This document shows, in pieces, positions 53,701 through 60,438 of a stretch of DNA of 64,000 nt. The first letter of the stretch is position 1. The number at the start of each line of letters is the position of its first letter. The notes beneath the pieces are model-generated. The model saw nothing but the letters and a program-made list of their open reading frames with translations, was not told the DNA's origin and searched no databases. Made by a program: the position numbers and the translations under genes. Origin of the DNA: Eutreptiella sp. 'Long Island Sound 2002' (taxonomy: Eukaryota > Euglenozoa > Euglenophyceae > Eutreptiales > Eutreptiaceae); assembly GCA_964036045.1 (NCBI GenBank), contig OZ038389.1, positions 62,758,359 through 62,822,358 on the forward strand, in the 5' to 3' direction.

Positions 53701-55555
53701 TGCATACCCCCCCTCTGTCCCCTCGGAGTGGGCTGTGGTTACGGGAGGGTCATGCGTGGCGCGGCCTCCTCCGTGTTCCGTTGTGCGCGTCGCTCCGGCA
53801 CGCCGGTGTGGGTTCGCGGGAGCAGGTCCAGCCGCCGTTGCCCTTACCGTGTCGCCGTTCCTCCTGTGGGTGGGGGCGCCCCCCCGGCCCTGGGGGGGCG
53901 GAGGGCCGCGCCTGTGGCTCCCCAGCTGGGGTGGGTGCGGGGGGGGGGGGGGGGGGGGCCCCCGCCCGCTCTCGGGCCTGTGTGGGAGGGGGGGGGGGAG
54001 TGGGGGGGGGCCTTTGGCCCCCTGGCGATGCCTCCTGTCGGCCAAGGGGGGGGGGGGGCGGCTTGGCAGTCCTGGCCCCGGGGGCCAGCCATCGGCCAGG
54101 GGGGTCGCGCCCTTCCCCCGCCCCCCTCTACTGAGAGCCGGATTCTCACGCAGTCCCTCTCTGGGGCCCCTCATCCCCCGGCCGTTGTCGCGCGGCGCTG
54201 GCCGGCCGGGGGTGGCCGTGAGGGTTAGCGGTCAGTGGTTAGCGGGTTGCGGGGCAGCAGGTTTCCCCCCGCGCTTGTTGTCTCCGCACTCCCTCCCGCG
54301 GGAGGTGGCGCGCCGCTTTCCCTGGGTAGGCAACAAAGCGGGCGTCACTGGCGTCGTGCTGTCCATGGGGGGTGTGGCCCCCCATACCATTCCGGTTCGC
54401 GCCCACCCGGCTTCTCTGGGCACGATCTGCGCGGCGTCCCGGTGCGCAGGCGTGGGCCCACTTGTTCTTCGCGGCCCCCATTTGAGCCGGCGGCTGGCAC
54501 GGGGGGGCGGGTCACACTCCGGCTCCCCTCTCGGGCGGGGGGGGTCCATCCCCCCTGCCTCGGGGGGTGGGGCCGGGGCCCCCGCGGCTGGCGGGCCGGT
54601 GGGGGGGCGGGGGGGGGGGGGGGTGTCGCGCCGCGGCCTCCCTGCTCTCGTTCCGGGCGGCGGCCTGCGGTACTCCTTTCTGGCTCTCTCCGTGTCGCCG
54701 GCGCGCTCCCTTCCGGCGCGCGCGTGCGGTCGGGACTGAAGTGCCGCCCCGGGGTGGGGGGGGTGAGGGGCGGCCCGTGGACCGCCCCCCTGGGGGCCCC
54801 ATCTGACTTGAAACCCCCCCTCTGTCACCTCGGAGTGGGCTGTGGTTACGGGAGGGTCATGTGGGGCGCGGCCTCCTTCCTGTTCCGTTGTGCGCGTTGC
54901 TCCGGCACGCCGGTGTGGGTTCGCGGGAGCAGGTCCAGCCGCCGTTGCCCTTATCGCGTCGCCGTTCCTCCTGAGGGGGGGGCGCCCCCCTGGCCCTGGG
55001 GGGGCGGAGGGCCGCGCCTGTGGCTCCCCTGCTGTGGTGGGTGCGGGGGGGGGGGGGGTGGGGGGGCCGCCCCCCCGCCCGCCCTCGGGTCTGTGCGGGG
55101 GGGGGGTGGGTTGGGGGGGGCCCTTTGGTCCTTTGGCGATGCCTCTCGTCGGCCGGGGGGGAGGGGCGGGGGCGGCATGGCGGTCCTGGCCCCGAGAAGA
55201 GCGAACAGTCGGTTGGCAACATACTATTATCTTCCCAGAGAACGACGTGTAATGGGCCTGTTGGCGGTGCTGCTTCGAGTGACTCAATACGCTTCTGCAG
55301 TAACTTCGTATCTTTCCGTCTGATCTGTCCCTTTGTCTTCTCCTGGTACATTCTCACGTTGTCCAGCTCAACCTCCACCTGCCTCCCATCCGGCTTCAAG
55401 TGGTCCTCAATGTCAGTACCCAAGGTTAGGCCAGGATCTGGTGTTTCCTTCCTCTTCCGCCCCTTCTTTCGTGTTCCAGCCTCCGATCCTGAGGTCCCAG
55501 GGTCATAGTCGGTATCTTCCCGTTCCTCGGCTGTTTTTTTGGCGGGGCTTGCCAT
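35766..55555 (-). CDS. Gene 1 of the DNA transposon: ParB/DGQHR-like protein, disrupted by a retrotransposon
   Basis: At least six exons: 55555-55225, 51282-50921, 50849-50552, 50477 to about 49961, about 49910-49778, and a last exon split by the family D element into 49710-49615 and 36464-35766. About 810 residues. The start ATG follows ATCGCAGA, a likely trans- or cis-splice acceptor. The N-terminus is basic and acidic. Across the first splice junction the protein reads ...VVLWEDN then NGDFWCVSGQHSVEAI, resembling the GQHR/GERR motif of ParB/Srx or DGQHR proteins, though the Arg after His is Ser. The C-terminus has a long Glu/Asp run followed by a Lys/Pro-rich tail, as in nuclear proteins. 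Exons 4 and 5 are in different frames; a 50-nt intron (49911-49960) or a frameshift would explain this. Function unknown; a DNA- or chromatin-binding accessory protein is my guess. Confidence 0.6.
36465..36468. repeat. 4-bp target duplication of element D, left copy
   Basis: ATAC, repeated at 49615-49618. On the coding strand it is GTAT within the codons TGG TAT of gene 1. Confidence 0.8.
36469..38826 (-). repeat. 3' LTR of element D
   Basis: 2,358 bp, beginning TGAAGCCGGTTCGG and ending TTCTTTA on the minus strand. Scattered single-base differences from the 5' LTR, for example at 36479, 36688 and 37054. Non-coding. Confidence 0.92.
38827..38837 (-). other. Polypurine tract of element D
   Basis: The minus strand reads GAGAAGGGGGG, ending at the first base of the 3' LTR (TGAAGCC). 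Confidence 0.75.
39219..44285 (-). pseudogene. pol: pol polyprotein of element D, three in-frame stops
   Basis: One frame from the gag stop to 39219. Motifs in order: protease LVDTGAQVSLV (about 43890); reverse transcriptase EWRLLVDYRGLNEQ, then ADPFVDDIIIGSG with intact catalytic FVDD (about 41870-41830); RNase H FVLRTDASDYAVGAVLEQ; zinc-binding H-H-C-C (about 40560-40450); integrase D (MDVFAMPD), D (CSDRGSQF) and E (NGRAEVAGRQ); a chromodomain-like tail with KVCWKGFAVSRDWW (about 39370). Stops: TGA at 41955 where family C has Trp; TGA at 41256 where C has Arg; TAG at 40245. The first two are explained by single C:G to T:A changes, and the third may be as well. The element cannot make a full Pol now, although every domain is otherwise open. 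Confidence 0.88.
44286..44288 (-). promoter_or_regulatory. gag/pol in-frame UAG (UAG-AGG), probable readthrough site
   Basis: Gag ends GGA AGT CAA GTC TAG AGG AGC. The pol frame continues without a shift: 84 bases, 28 codons, separate this stop from the GTG codon at 44204. It is at the position equivalent to the UAG of family C. Confidence 0.65.
44286..47342 (-). CDS. gag: gag of element D
   Basis: The open frame begins with an ATG at 47342, inside the 5' LTR, and runs through the primer site; a more conventional start is the ATG at 47087 (MEDLVSMCERRC). N-terminal region low-complexity, then a coiled coil (about 46470-46310, AERDMAELRAERDRYRENLE and following), a capsid-like part (about 45700-45050) and a nucleocapsid with CWVCYGKGNNHAHDH (about 44650). 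The last Cys of the knuckle in family C is replaced here by a Tyr-containing sequence, so metal binding may be altered. It ends in a Gly/Lys-rich stretch. Intact over its whole length despite the broken pol. Confidence 0.85.
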   Translation of the reverse strand: MQLLIRSKSAGVTGGRGTAGAGPGRDLLYGSRGVPAAPTYRRPGDLGPYEPCPSTPRVRIVDSVETTPKVEAQREVRRSGRGGLDMEDLVSMCERRCRKACNLRSAAEDSEETCHSGSSGGRARRYRKRGSPKPAAGDAGAMDTDPSPVRLWDSEGHSEGYRTAYEQPSKSEETARPPTRANTAPEPSLEHDPDALERPARARTAPVARHTEPTRDSMGDTPMAEESEAPGTAGCAGSGGKHAECHCEHVSFLMGKYPKMGMDAMVHRLDSLDNAKDGLEEDVAGILDDQSAAERDMAELRAERDRYRENLELALQKQQRVVDSLLHLVEDMSGRLKKLEERQPLDSGPELPAKPAAAELVERVKTLRSAMDKPMGGPAEAPYAPPRVDPGALPFVPMFSESTMLGEHTAPAASMREGQVTTDPRSLTVQMSHAAQDLPITTTQAVYAEEEIQSQTMQGRTMRSADGHCRGHPGGNLWAKDPNTGIWTADGASPSRIPNPMGSGPTGPHSMEERDVRGVYSHPPATGGIRLGGVVAGDVGDAIRIDDLRGIKIPYYDGNPSNLDDFILDWEDFAEEVVGEMRGAPRDKWVCRTFPHRLAQDLKGELRDQIREGLIRTEQACLQWLEDEERVDAPNQKLEDLWSIPLPLDRGELRVREWNRYLRKYRRSLKLFEDWNESSEIRHLLKDVLPGHWKRKVEDEEKKRAKKRVAVRIMAAEDTHAGIMEFFRRNLGEPNRMLGLKNAVYVEVFGDTMGQRLMRLNNMEWRRGELLKMQVIFARMSLDEIVKYITVELKLNAKNEAHVQDRQGHGQRGHREDRHHREIQEDTATSAEDGSGSGQDHWSQEDHEEAHFFAFVAHNVRDHGQDRSRWSRVGPKKGKEPRRIGNPPLSFREYRSQHDGCWVCYGKGNNHAHDHRQYKVYEADKKAYFAAHPEKKPKVQQIADWKAKGGDGGKGQGKGQGKGGGRGYGGGPGQDRRVRSIEEVAEDMLRTLEELKAQQRGGQSHGGSQPEGAAGSQV
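47245..47256 (-). other. Primer binding site of element D
   Basis: The minus strand reads TGGTAGCAGAGG directly after the 5' LTR, a perfect complement to the 3' end of initiator tRNA-Met. Confidence 0.85.
47257..49614 (-). repeat. 5' LTR of element D
   Basis: 2,358 bp copy of 36469-38826. Its right end (CGGCTTCA) is followed by the ATAC duplication and then gene 1 exon sequence. Confidence 0.92.
49615..49618. repeat. 4-bp target duplication of element D, right copy
   Basis: ATAC, matching 36465-36468. Removing the element and one copy restores an open frame across the junction of gene 1. Confidence 0.8.
49711..49777 (-). other. Gene 1 intron, 67 nt
   Basis: Begins GTATAA and ends TTTGCAG on the minus strand, joining ...WKRK to IPNYLTFG in frame. 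Contains palindrome copy 3, which ends 20-23 nt before the acceptor. Confidence 0.75.
49734..49750. repeat. Palindrome copy 3, intronic
   Basis: CGCGAGGCCTCGCGCAA; the outer base pair on one side has decayed (TTCGCGAGG). Confidence 0.85.
50478..50551 (-). other. Gene 1 intron, 74 nt, without palindrome
   Basis: GTGTGT to CTTTAG on the minus strand, joining ...YARPEK and the following KDMRTRKEV through a split Ala codon. It is the one well-supported intron without the palindrome. Confidence 0.7.
50850..50920 (-). other. Gene 1 intron, 71 nt
   Basis: GTATGT to TTTCAG on the minus strand, joining ...KQPGQF to DKTYKLWKDF in frame. Contains palindrome copy 4. Confidence 0.85.
50868..50885. repeat. 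Palindrome copy 4, intronic
   Basis: TGCGCGAGGCCTCGCACA, one base pair broken, 18 nt upstream of the 3' splice site. Confidence 0.85.
51305..51322. repeat. Palindrome copy 5, intronic
   Basis: TGCGCGAGGGCTCGCGCA, centre pair altered, 22 nt upstream of the 3' splice site. Confidence 0.85.
52576..52665 (+). other. tRNA-like fragment in the GC-rich insert
   Basis: GGTAGCGCACCCGG upstream of GGTTCGAACCCC resembles a tRNA D-arm and T-arm (the B box is near perfect). Stems elsewhere do not close well. Confidence 0.3.
52913..53007 (-). other. tRNA-like sequence in the GC-rich insert
   Basis: The minus strand has CGGCCCAGTAGTGAGAGCG, a loop TCTTCAA (a TTC anticodon if real) and GGGGGTTCGATCCCAGG. 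The T-stem and acceptor stem are imperfect, so this is more likely a tRNA-derived repeat than a gene. Confidence 0.35.
53267..54079 (+). repeat. Tandem duplication unit 1 in the GC-rich insert
   Basis: Starts TTCCCTGGGCAGGCAACAAA and runs to CCTGGCCCC. It recurs at 54324-55193, about 1,057 bases later, with substitutions and length changes in the G runs. Confidence 0.75.
54324..55193 (+). repeat. Tandem duplication unit 2 in the GC-rich insert
   Basis: Starts TTCCCTGGGTAGGCAACAAA. It has an extra GGGGCCGGGGCCCCCGCGG segment near 54570 that is missing in unit 1. Confidence 0.75.
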
Positions 55556-55716
55556 TCTGCGATAAGAAGAAAGCCTGTATTGCAGGAAACGAAACATTGA
55601 AAAGGGTTAAAATCGTCGTCAATAATGCATATGTGAGGCGTTTTTAGCGAATACAAGTACAGTATGGTTGAGAATGCAAAACTGAAGGGGCACGCCACTG
55701 TTTTTGACTGTCAACC

Positions 55717-55736
55717 TTGCGCAAGGCCTCGCGCAA
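55717..55736. repeat. Palindrome copy 6
   Basis: TTGCGCAAGGCCTCGCGCAA, one altered pair, between gene 2 and gene 1. Confidence 0.85.
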
Positions 55737-55772
55737 GGGAGGGGGTGTACTAACCTGTTGTTTAATGCTGTT

Positions 55773-55790
55773 TGTGCGAGGCCTCGCGCA
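55773..55790. repeat. Palindrome copy 7
   Basis: TGTGCGAGGCCTCGCGCA, directly adjoining the gene 2 stop codon at 55791-55793. Confidence 0.85.
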
Positions 55791-58150
55791 TCACTGCATG
55801 TCCTCCAATCTTCTTCGAACGTTTCGCAGCGTGTTGGCCTCTCTCTGTTCCTCCAACACACTGCGTTGAGGGATCAGCTCCGACAGTTTTCGCTTAAAAC
55901 CAGCCTTAAGCGGCCCGTGCTGCATCAGCACCAACAACACAGACACAAGGACTTGTTTGTAGTGGTTAGAACCCTTCGGAATTAGAAGAAATGGTGGAAA
56001 GTTAGGTACACCCCTGCGCGGCCAATGCGCCTGAATTATACAAGTAGGCTCAGCACACCACCCAACCCAAGGCACATATACACGCTCTGCGTTCAAGTAA
56101 GCAGTTAACCGCTGACGCACGGGATTGACAAAGGAATTGGGGATTTTGCAGACGTTCACCCTGTGACCTTCTTTGCGGATAATGATGAGATGATACAGAT
56201 CGTCAACATCTTCAATGGTTACTGCACCTCTGTTTTGGCCCTTCTTTGTCACAAGGCTGGAAAGCAGACTTTCACAAAACTCCTCGGCAAAAGCCTGTCC
56301 AGGCATGGCTGTGTGCCATGCAGTGTGGCACAATGACGCAGTTGCAACAGTGCGTTCGTACTTTAAAAGTGTGTCCCCCATGTTCAAACGGTCTAACAGA
56401 CAAATACCGATCTGCAATCCCTCAGAAGCAAAAACACCCGTGTTGGCCGTCTCCCCGGCCCAATTGCACTGTATAACGAGGTGTCCTAGGTATAGTAACA
56501 TAGGACAGTATTGTGTTAACAGAACCTGCATGGCCTTACACACAGCGTAACGGAGGCAGCCTCGCCGATTTACAGGACGTGCCAGCCCAAGGGAATGACA
56601 TTTTCTGTTGAGGCGGCGTATGTGGGGGCCCATACCCAACAGCAGTGCGCCAACAGTTATCTCCATTGTGATCAGCTTGGGAAAACAGGGGACTCTGTCA
56701 CCGCTGCGCAACAAACCTTTAGGGAAGAAAGTCACAATCGGCCAAAATGAGCGAAATGTTTGTGTAACGCAAAACTTGTACGCGTGCCAGAAACCATACA
56801 ATATAGGGTGTGACCGCAAGAAAAGCCGGACATTCCAACCCGTTGTTTTTTCACCGTACATCATCTTACAAATGCGGTAATGGATCTTCTCATCACATAA
56901 AACAGGCACAACTGGTCGAGTGTGCTGCGCCAAGTCCCTAGTGAATTGCAATAGGTTAAGCAGTGAGACGTTGCCGCTCACCTTTTCTTTGCTTAGACAA
57001 TAGGGTCGCCAATGTGGTCTCTTGGCAGGTACAGGGCGAATAATGTCAAGCGGCGCCTAATGTTTCGTACAACAGGTCGCGTGCTTGTAAATCCTAGATC
57101 ACGCAGGATACGTGCAAACGTTCCCTCGGTGTTCCCCAGGATGGGTGCAACAACAGGAACACGTCGTTCAAGCTCTTCCAGGCTAGGATGACCATGCCAG
57201 TAGGGTGGTGCATCCCTCAGTAGCAAAACAGCCAACGCTGTTGCGTTAAGGCTTTTGTCGTTCTTGTCAGGATTTGTGATAAACTGTTTGTTGTACCAGG
57301 TGTCCATCCATAACACAACCCACTGCTGGTGTATTTTGTTCCATGTAGTCTGTAACCTGACTGCGGCCTTCTCCTTCAGCGAAGGTGCGCTATATCGCGC
57401 CAGACCTGACCTTGCTAAAATGCGATGCTGCGCCCTACTTCCCTCTATCGCAACGACTGACTTCGGTTTTCCCTGGTATGGAACTGCGCGGTGGCGCATC
57501 AGCAAATAAAGGCGCCACGCCTCCTCTATCAAAACACCAACCCATCTCTTGCCTTCTGCCGCAATCGCCTTTTCAACGCTGCAACGCGTCCGTTAATTTT
57601 TGCGGAGACGCAGAAAAAACACAAACAACAATCGGGCTCCCTCGTCTTCCTGTTTTAGCCCTTCCCACAATTCTTCTGCCGTGTGATACGGCGGTTCCTC
57701 TGAGCAGACATCACGGAAAACTGCAGATGCTGCGGCCACTGTCTTCTCAAGGTCCACCTCTTTTCGCAGGGGCATTGTTGCTGTGAAAAATAATTGAGTA
57801 ACTGTATCTGCGTAAAAGTCGCTGTTTCAAAAACTTTCTTGATTTGAAACATCAACCTGTCACACAGTTTTCGCGCGACCAATTATTCTCTGATTCGCTT
57901 GTCGCATGCACCATTTTCGGTTAACTGTAACTATCTGGTGATCCCACATTTGACTGGTTAATCCTGGTTGCGGTAGCCAGTTGCGGCGCGCTACCATCGC
58001 TGCTGGGCAGTGAAGCCAGCGGTGACCACAGTATGAAAACTGGAGATGCGGGCGGGACCTGTGTGGGCGCCCATGCAGCAGCGCCGCATCAAGGGAATGC
58101 ACATGCTGTGTAGTTGGTGTATCTGTTCCATTTTTGGTTTCTTTGAGCGC
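55791..58150 (-). CDS. Gene 2 of the DNA transposon: candidate RNase H-fold transposase
   Basis: Several exons or frame changes. Coding-like segments: about 58150-57870 (with a Cys/His cluster FSYCGHRWLHC), 57775 to about 57605 (EVDLEKTVAAASAVF), about 57590-56995 and 57000-55791. The third segment has WVVLWMDTWYNKQF followed by DKSLNATALAVL; the fourth has VPVLCDEKIHYRICKMMYG and HPILYGFWHAYKFC. Conserved-looking Asp residues after hydrophobic strands, followed by a His-rich stretch, recall RNase H-like transposases and DUF6589-type proteins, but I cannot name a family. Segments three and four overlap in different frames around 57000-57075, so a short intron or a one-base shift lies there. 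Its position beside gene 1 within duplicated target ends makes a transposase the best guess. Confidence 0.5.
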
Positions 58151-58162
58151 TTATGAGATCCA

Positions 58163-58182
58163 TTGCGCGAGGCCTCGCGCAA
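58163..58182. repeat. Palindrome copy 8
   Basis: TTGCGCGAGGCCTCGCGCAA, perfect, just upstream of the first coding-like segment of gene 2 and a possible acceptor (CTCATAAG). Confidence 0.9.
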
Positions 58183-58221
58183 CGATCACCGAAACTTTAA
58201 TGTTTCTCATGCGCCGCTCCA

Positions 58222-58239
58222 TGCGCGAGGCCTCGCGCT
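58222..58239. repeat. Palindrome copy 9
   Basis: TGCGCGAGGCCTCGCGCT, upstream of gene 2. Confidence 0.9.
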
Positions 58240-58447
58240 TGAAACTACAATTTGTTCCGGAACATTTATACTTTTCAAATTTCCTGGGTACACAATTGTT
58301 GAACTTTTTTCGTTAATAGATCCATCTCTATCACTCCATCCTGATAATGGTACAAAGTTACGTGTATAAATACGACAGGGTTCTATTTTCCGACAACCTG
58401 CCTAATGCGTTGTACTGTAGTACATTAATCCGACACAAATGAACGTC

Positions 58448-58469
58448 TTTGCGCGAGGCCTCGCGCAAA
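58448..58469. repeat. Palindrome copy 10
   Basis: TTTGCGCGAGGCCTCGCGCA followed by AA, the longest copy (22-bp perfect palindrome), 254 bases from the right end of the unit. Confidence 0.9.
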
Positions 58470-58632
58470 GAATAGTCCCAAAACAATACTTTTCCCCGTG
58501 TCGCCCATGGGACACGGCATTCTTATAGAAATTTTTATTTCGCTATACTTGTTTGCGACGGTTTAGACGTGTCCATCAAAACAACTATTTTCTTCTGCCT
58601 TTTGAAACCTGTCATTTTCCTACCTTTTCTGT

Positions 58633-58664
58633 CATTTTTGACCATGCATTTTGAGCCGCCTAAG
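58633..58664 (-). repeat. Subterminal inverted repeat, right
   Basis: The plus strand reads CATTTTTGACCATGCATTTT then GAGCCGCCTAAG, the inverse of 35267-35297. It is about 59 bases from the right end, against 37 on the left. Confidence 0.7.
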
Positions 58665-58723
58665 TCTCCTCTTTCTGCAGAAAACAAGACAAGGAAAGCA
58701 TGCATGACACACAGTGCATTAAT

Positions 58724-58731
58724 CGCTTAGG
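58724..58731. repeat. 8-bp target site duplication of the DNA transposon, right copy
   Basis: CGCTTAGG, followed by family E sequence (GTGGTTTATAG) corresponding to CTTGTTTAAAA at 61545. Confidence 0.7.
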
Positions 58732-59729
58732 GTGGTTTATAGTTCGCTGTAGGTTTGTTTAAGCGCGTAGGGTTGTTTAGCGCTCGTGTCTTCCTCGGCA
58801 TTCACATGATGCGTGGTGAGTAAGGTAGATAAGCCCAGGAGGAGCTCACCTCCTGGTTGAGTCACGCTGTGATTGGTTGTGATGCGTTAAATTAGGAGAA
58901 AGAATGAGGAATTGGAAAACCAGTGCATACCTGTGCATGCATACGGCGCATTAAAGGGTAGGCGACGCGAAATGCGCACGGTACAACTCTTGTTTAGGCT
59001 ACCCAGGGACTCCACCCCACGTTCTATAAGAGAAAGGGTGGAGTTCCTTAAGCTTGCTTGCTTGCACCTGGGTTTGAGGACAGTGTATTATAGGGCTACC
59101 TGAGAAGCGTATAACACGTGGAGGTAGTCTTGGTTCCTCAGCCGCAAATCCAGGCCATCTGCCTTTGCTTTACAGGTGGGAAGGTAAGGGCGATTGGTGC
59201 AGTCTCTTTGAGCAGCGCTAAAATATGCTGCGCAGGTCACACAAACAAATAACTGCAACTCAGCCAGGAGTGGTGAGTGCAGTCCGACTTCACCGCCATC
59301 CACGCTGTGCACGCACACTGAGCACTCCTTCCCTCCAAGCCCTGACAGGGAAACGCGTAGTGGCGTCCCTGTTAGGCCACAGTCGCTTAGTGGCGCTGTG
59401 TTCTCTTGCTTTCTCACAGGAGGGTCAGTAGGACCCGTGACTTCTTTGACAGCAACTCCAAGTAGCGTGTGTAGGTGTTAGGGTCAGCAGGCCTGGCAGG
59501 AGTTGAGTGCAAGTGATGAGTGCTCACCCTGCCTTTGAAGGCCTGTGCTGGCGTTAGTGAGTGTAGTGTAGTGGAGTCTCCTGTCCCGCGTGCTTTTCCA
59601 CGTGGACAGGGGAGTGCGTTAGCTTTTCGCCTTTAGCAAAAATGGGCGCTTTGTATGCCCTTAGCACACTTGGCCACCCCCCCCCCTCTAGTAGGTAGGG
59701 CTTTTGCCTTCTTCCCCCAAGGATAGGCG
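58732..59729 (-). other. Non-coding 3' region of E1 (right part)
   Basis: Continues 34123-35230 and parallels 61550-62510 of E2, including GTGAGTAAGGTAG, the block of ACGTTCT-type inverted repeats before AAGCTTGCTTGCTTG, and the GGCCACAGTCGCTTAG block. It is interrupted at 59729 by the E2 LTR. No coding sense. Confidence 0.6.
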
Positions 59730-60438
59730 AGAAAGATGTCCTTGATTAATGCCCTAGATATTTTGATGAAATCCTGCAGGTTTTGAAGTCGAAAACCCAA
59801 ACGGAAGCAGCAAGTAGAGCAAGAACAGGATGTGGATCGAATCAATGATTGGTTTTGGAATCCACTGTACTACAGAAGGGCTGCAGATAGACAATGCAGG
59901 TATAAACACAAAGATTCAATCACAATTGGATAATACAAAAGATTTTGTATGAAAACTGGACTGACTCTGCCCTCCAAGATAGCATTAGGCACTTCATGTG
60001 CACTCTTTTGGGTGAAATGGTGCTGGTTAGGAATGTGGAGCATAGATGTCAGGCCAACACAGAAAATGACTTGGCCAAGCAACTGAATTCAGAAACAGTT
60101 AAAACGTAGGACCACAATAAGTGGTAGAAACAATTGAGTATAGGGGTCTTGGGGTGGGAGACCACTAGGCTTAACCTCCAAGGCCTAAAGCAAGATATGC
60201 GTATTTTATTTCGGTATATCCTCCATGAAGGAAGGTACCTCCGCTCAGTTGAGTGGTAGGGGTGAACTTCATGGGGGACTAGGGTTGCAACCCTAGTAAC
60301 CTTGAGAAAGTGTACCAAAAGCTTCAAAAGAGTGATAAAAATACTTAAGTTAGTCTTAGCATCGACAAAAGGGTTTTAAGGGGGGCTTGGCCCGGATCAA
60401 GTCCTCCAAGAAAGACATGGCAGTGACTTTTTCTTACT
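59730..60438 (-). repeat. 3' LTR of E2
   Basis: About 709 bp, same family as 33412-34122, clearly more divergent from it than the B2 LTRs are from each other. A tRNA-like module lies at 60231-60306 (plus strand; CTCAGTTGAGTGGTAGGGG and GGGTTGCAACCC). Confidence 0.7.

Larger units (their letters stand above)
51333..55192. mobile_element. GC-rich non-coding insertion of 3.86 kb with 9-bp duplication
   Basis: Bounded by CGAGAAGAG at 51324-51332 and 55193-55201. Base composition is far more GC-rich than anything else in the window, with many G runs longer than ten. Large frames occur on both strands, but they are Pro/Gly/Arg repeats without similarity to known proteins and overlap one another, so I read it as non-coding. 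On the minus strand its end carries a short tandem tail (CAAACCT three times), which resembles LINE/SINE tails; a 9-bp duplication also fits Mutator-like transposons, but I see no terminal inverted repeat. It contains an internal tandem duplication and tRNA-like sequences. Confidence 0.65.
51283..55224 (-). other. Gene 1 first intron, expanded from 73 to 3,942 nt
   Basis: Starts GTATGTTG and ends ATATTTGCAG on the minus strand. Exon phases fit: one base (A) before and two (AT) after the intron form an Asn codon. The outer 23 and 50 nt add up to a normal-sized intron; everything else is the GC-rich insert plus one copy of a 9-bp duplication. Confidence 0.8.
35231..58723 (-). mobile_element. 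DNA transposon-like unit with two genes and ten internal palindromes
   Basis: The unit interrupts a family E element; flanking E sequence resumes at 58732 and both junctions carry CGCTTAGG. Inverted repeats near the ends match over about 30 bases (35267-35297 against 58633-58664, core CTTAGGCGGCTCAA and TGCATGGT), and the outermost bases are weakly inverted (TGCGCTGTG against TGCACTGTG). Inside are gene 2 (candidate transposase) and gene 1, both minus strand, and ten copies of a GCGCGAGGCCTCGCGC palindrome. Removing the nested Ty3/gypsy D element and the GC-rich insert leaves about 6.5 kb. An 8-bp duplication is typical of hAT, P, Novosib or Zisupton-type transposons, but I cannot place this one in a known superfamily. 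Confidence 0.7.

Noticed and set aside
51600-55323. Large open frames on both strands of the GC-rich block, up to about 360 codons
   Set aside because: They are Pro/Gly/Arg/Ala repeats caused by base composition, overlap on both strands and show no recognisable domain.
55791-58150. Assigning gene 2 to hAT, KDZ/Zisupton or Mutator
   Set aside because: The 8-bp duplication alone is shared by several groups and I could not find their diagnostic motifs.
35614-58469. Palindromes as bacterial terminators, REP elements or a CRISPR array
   Set aside because: Spacing is irregular, three copies are inside spliceosomal introns, and the surroundings are eukaryotic.
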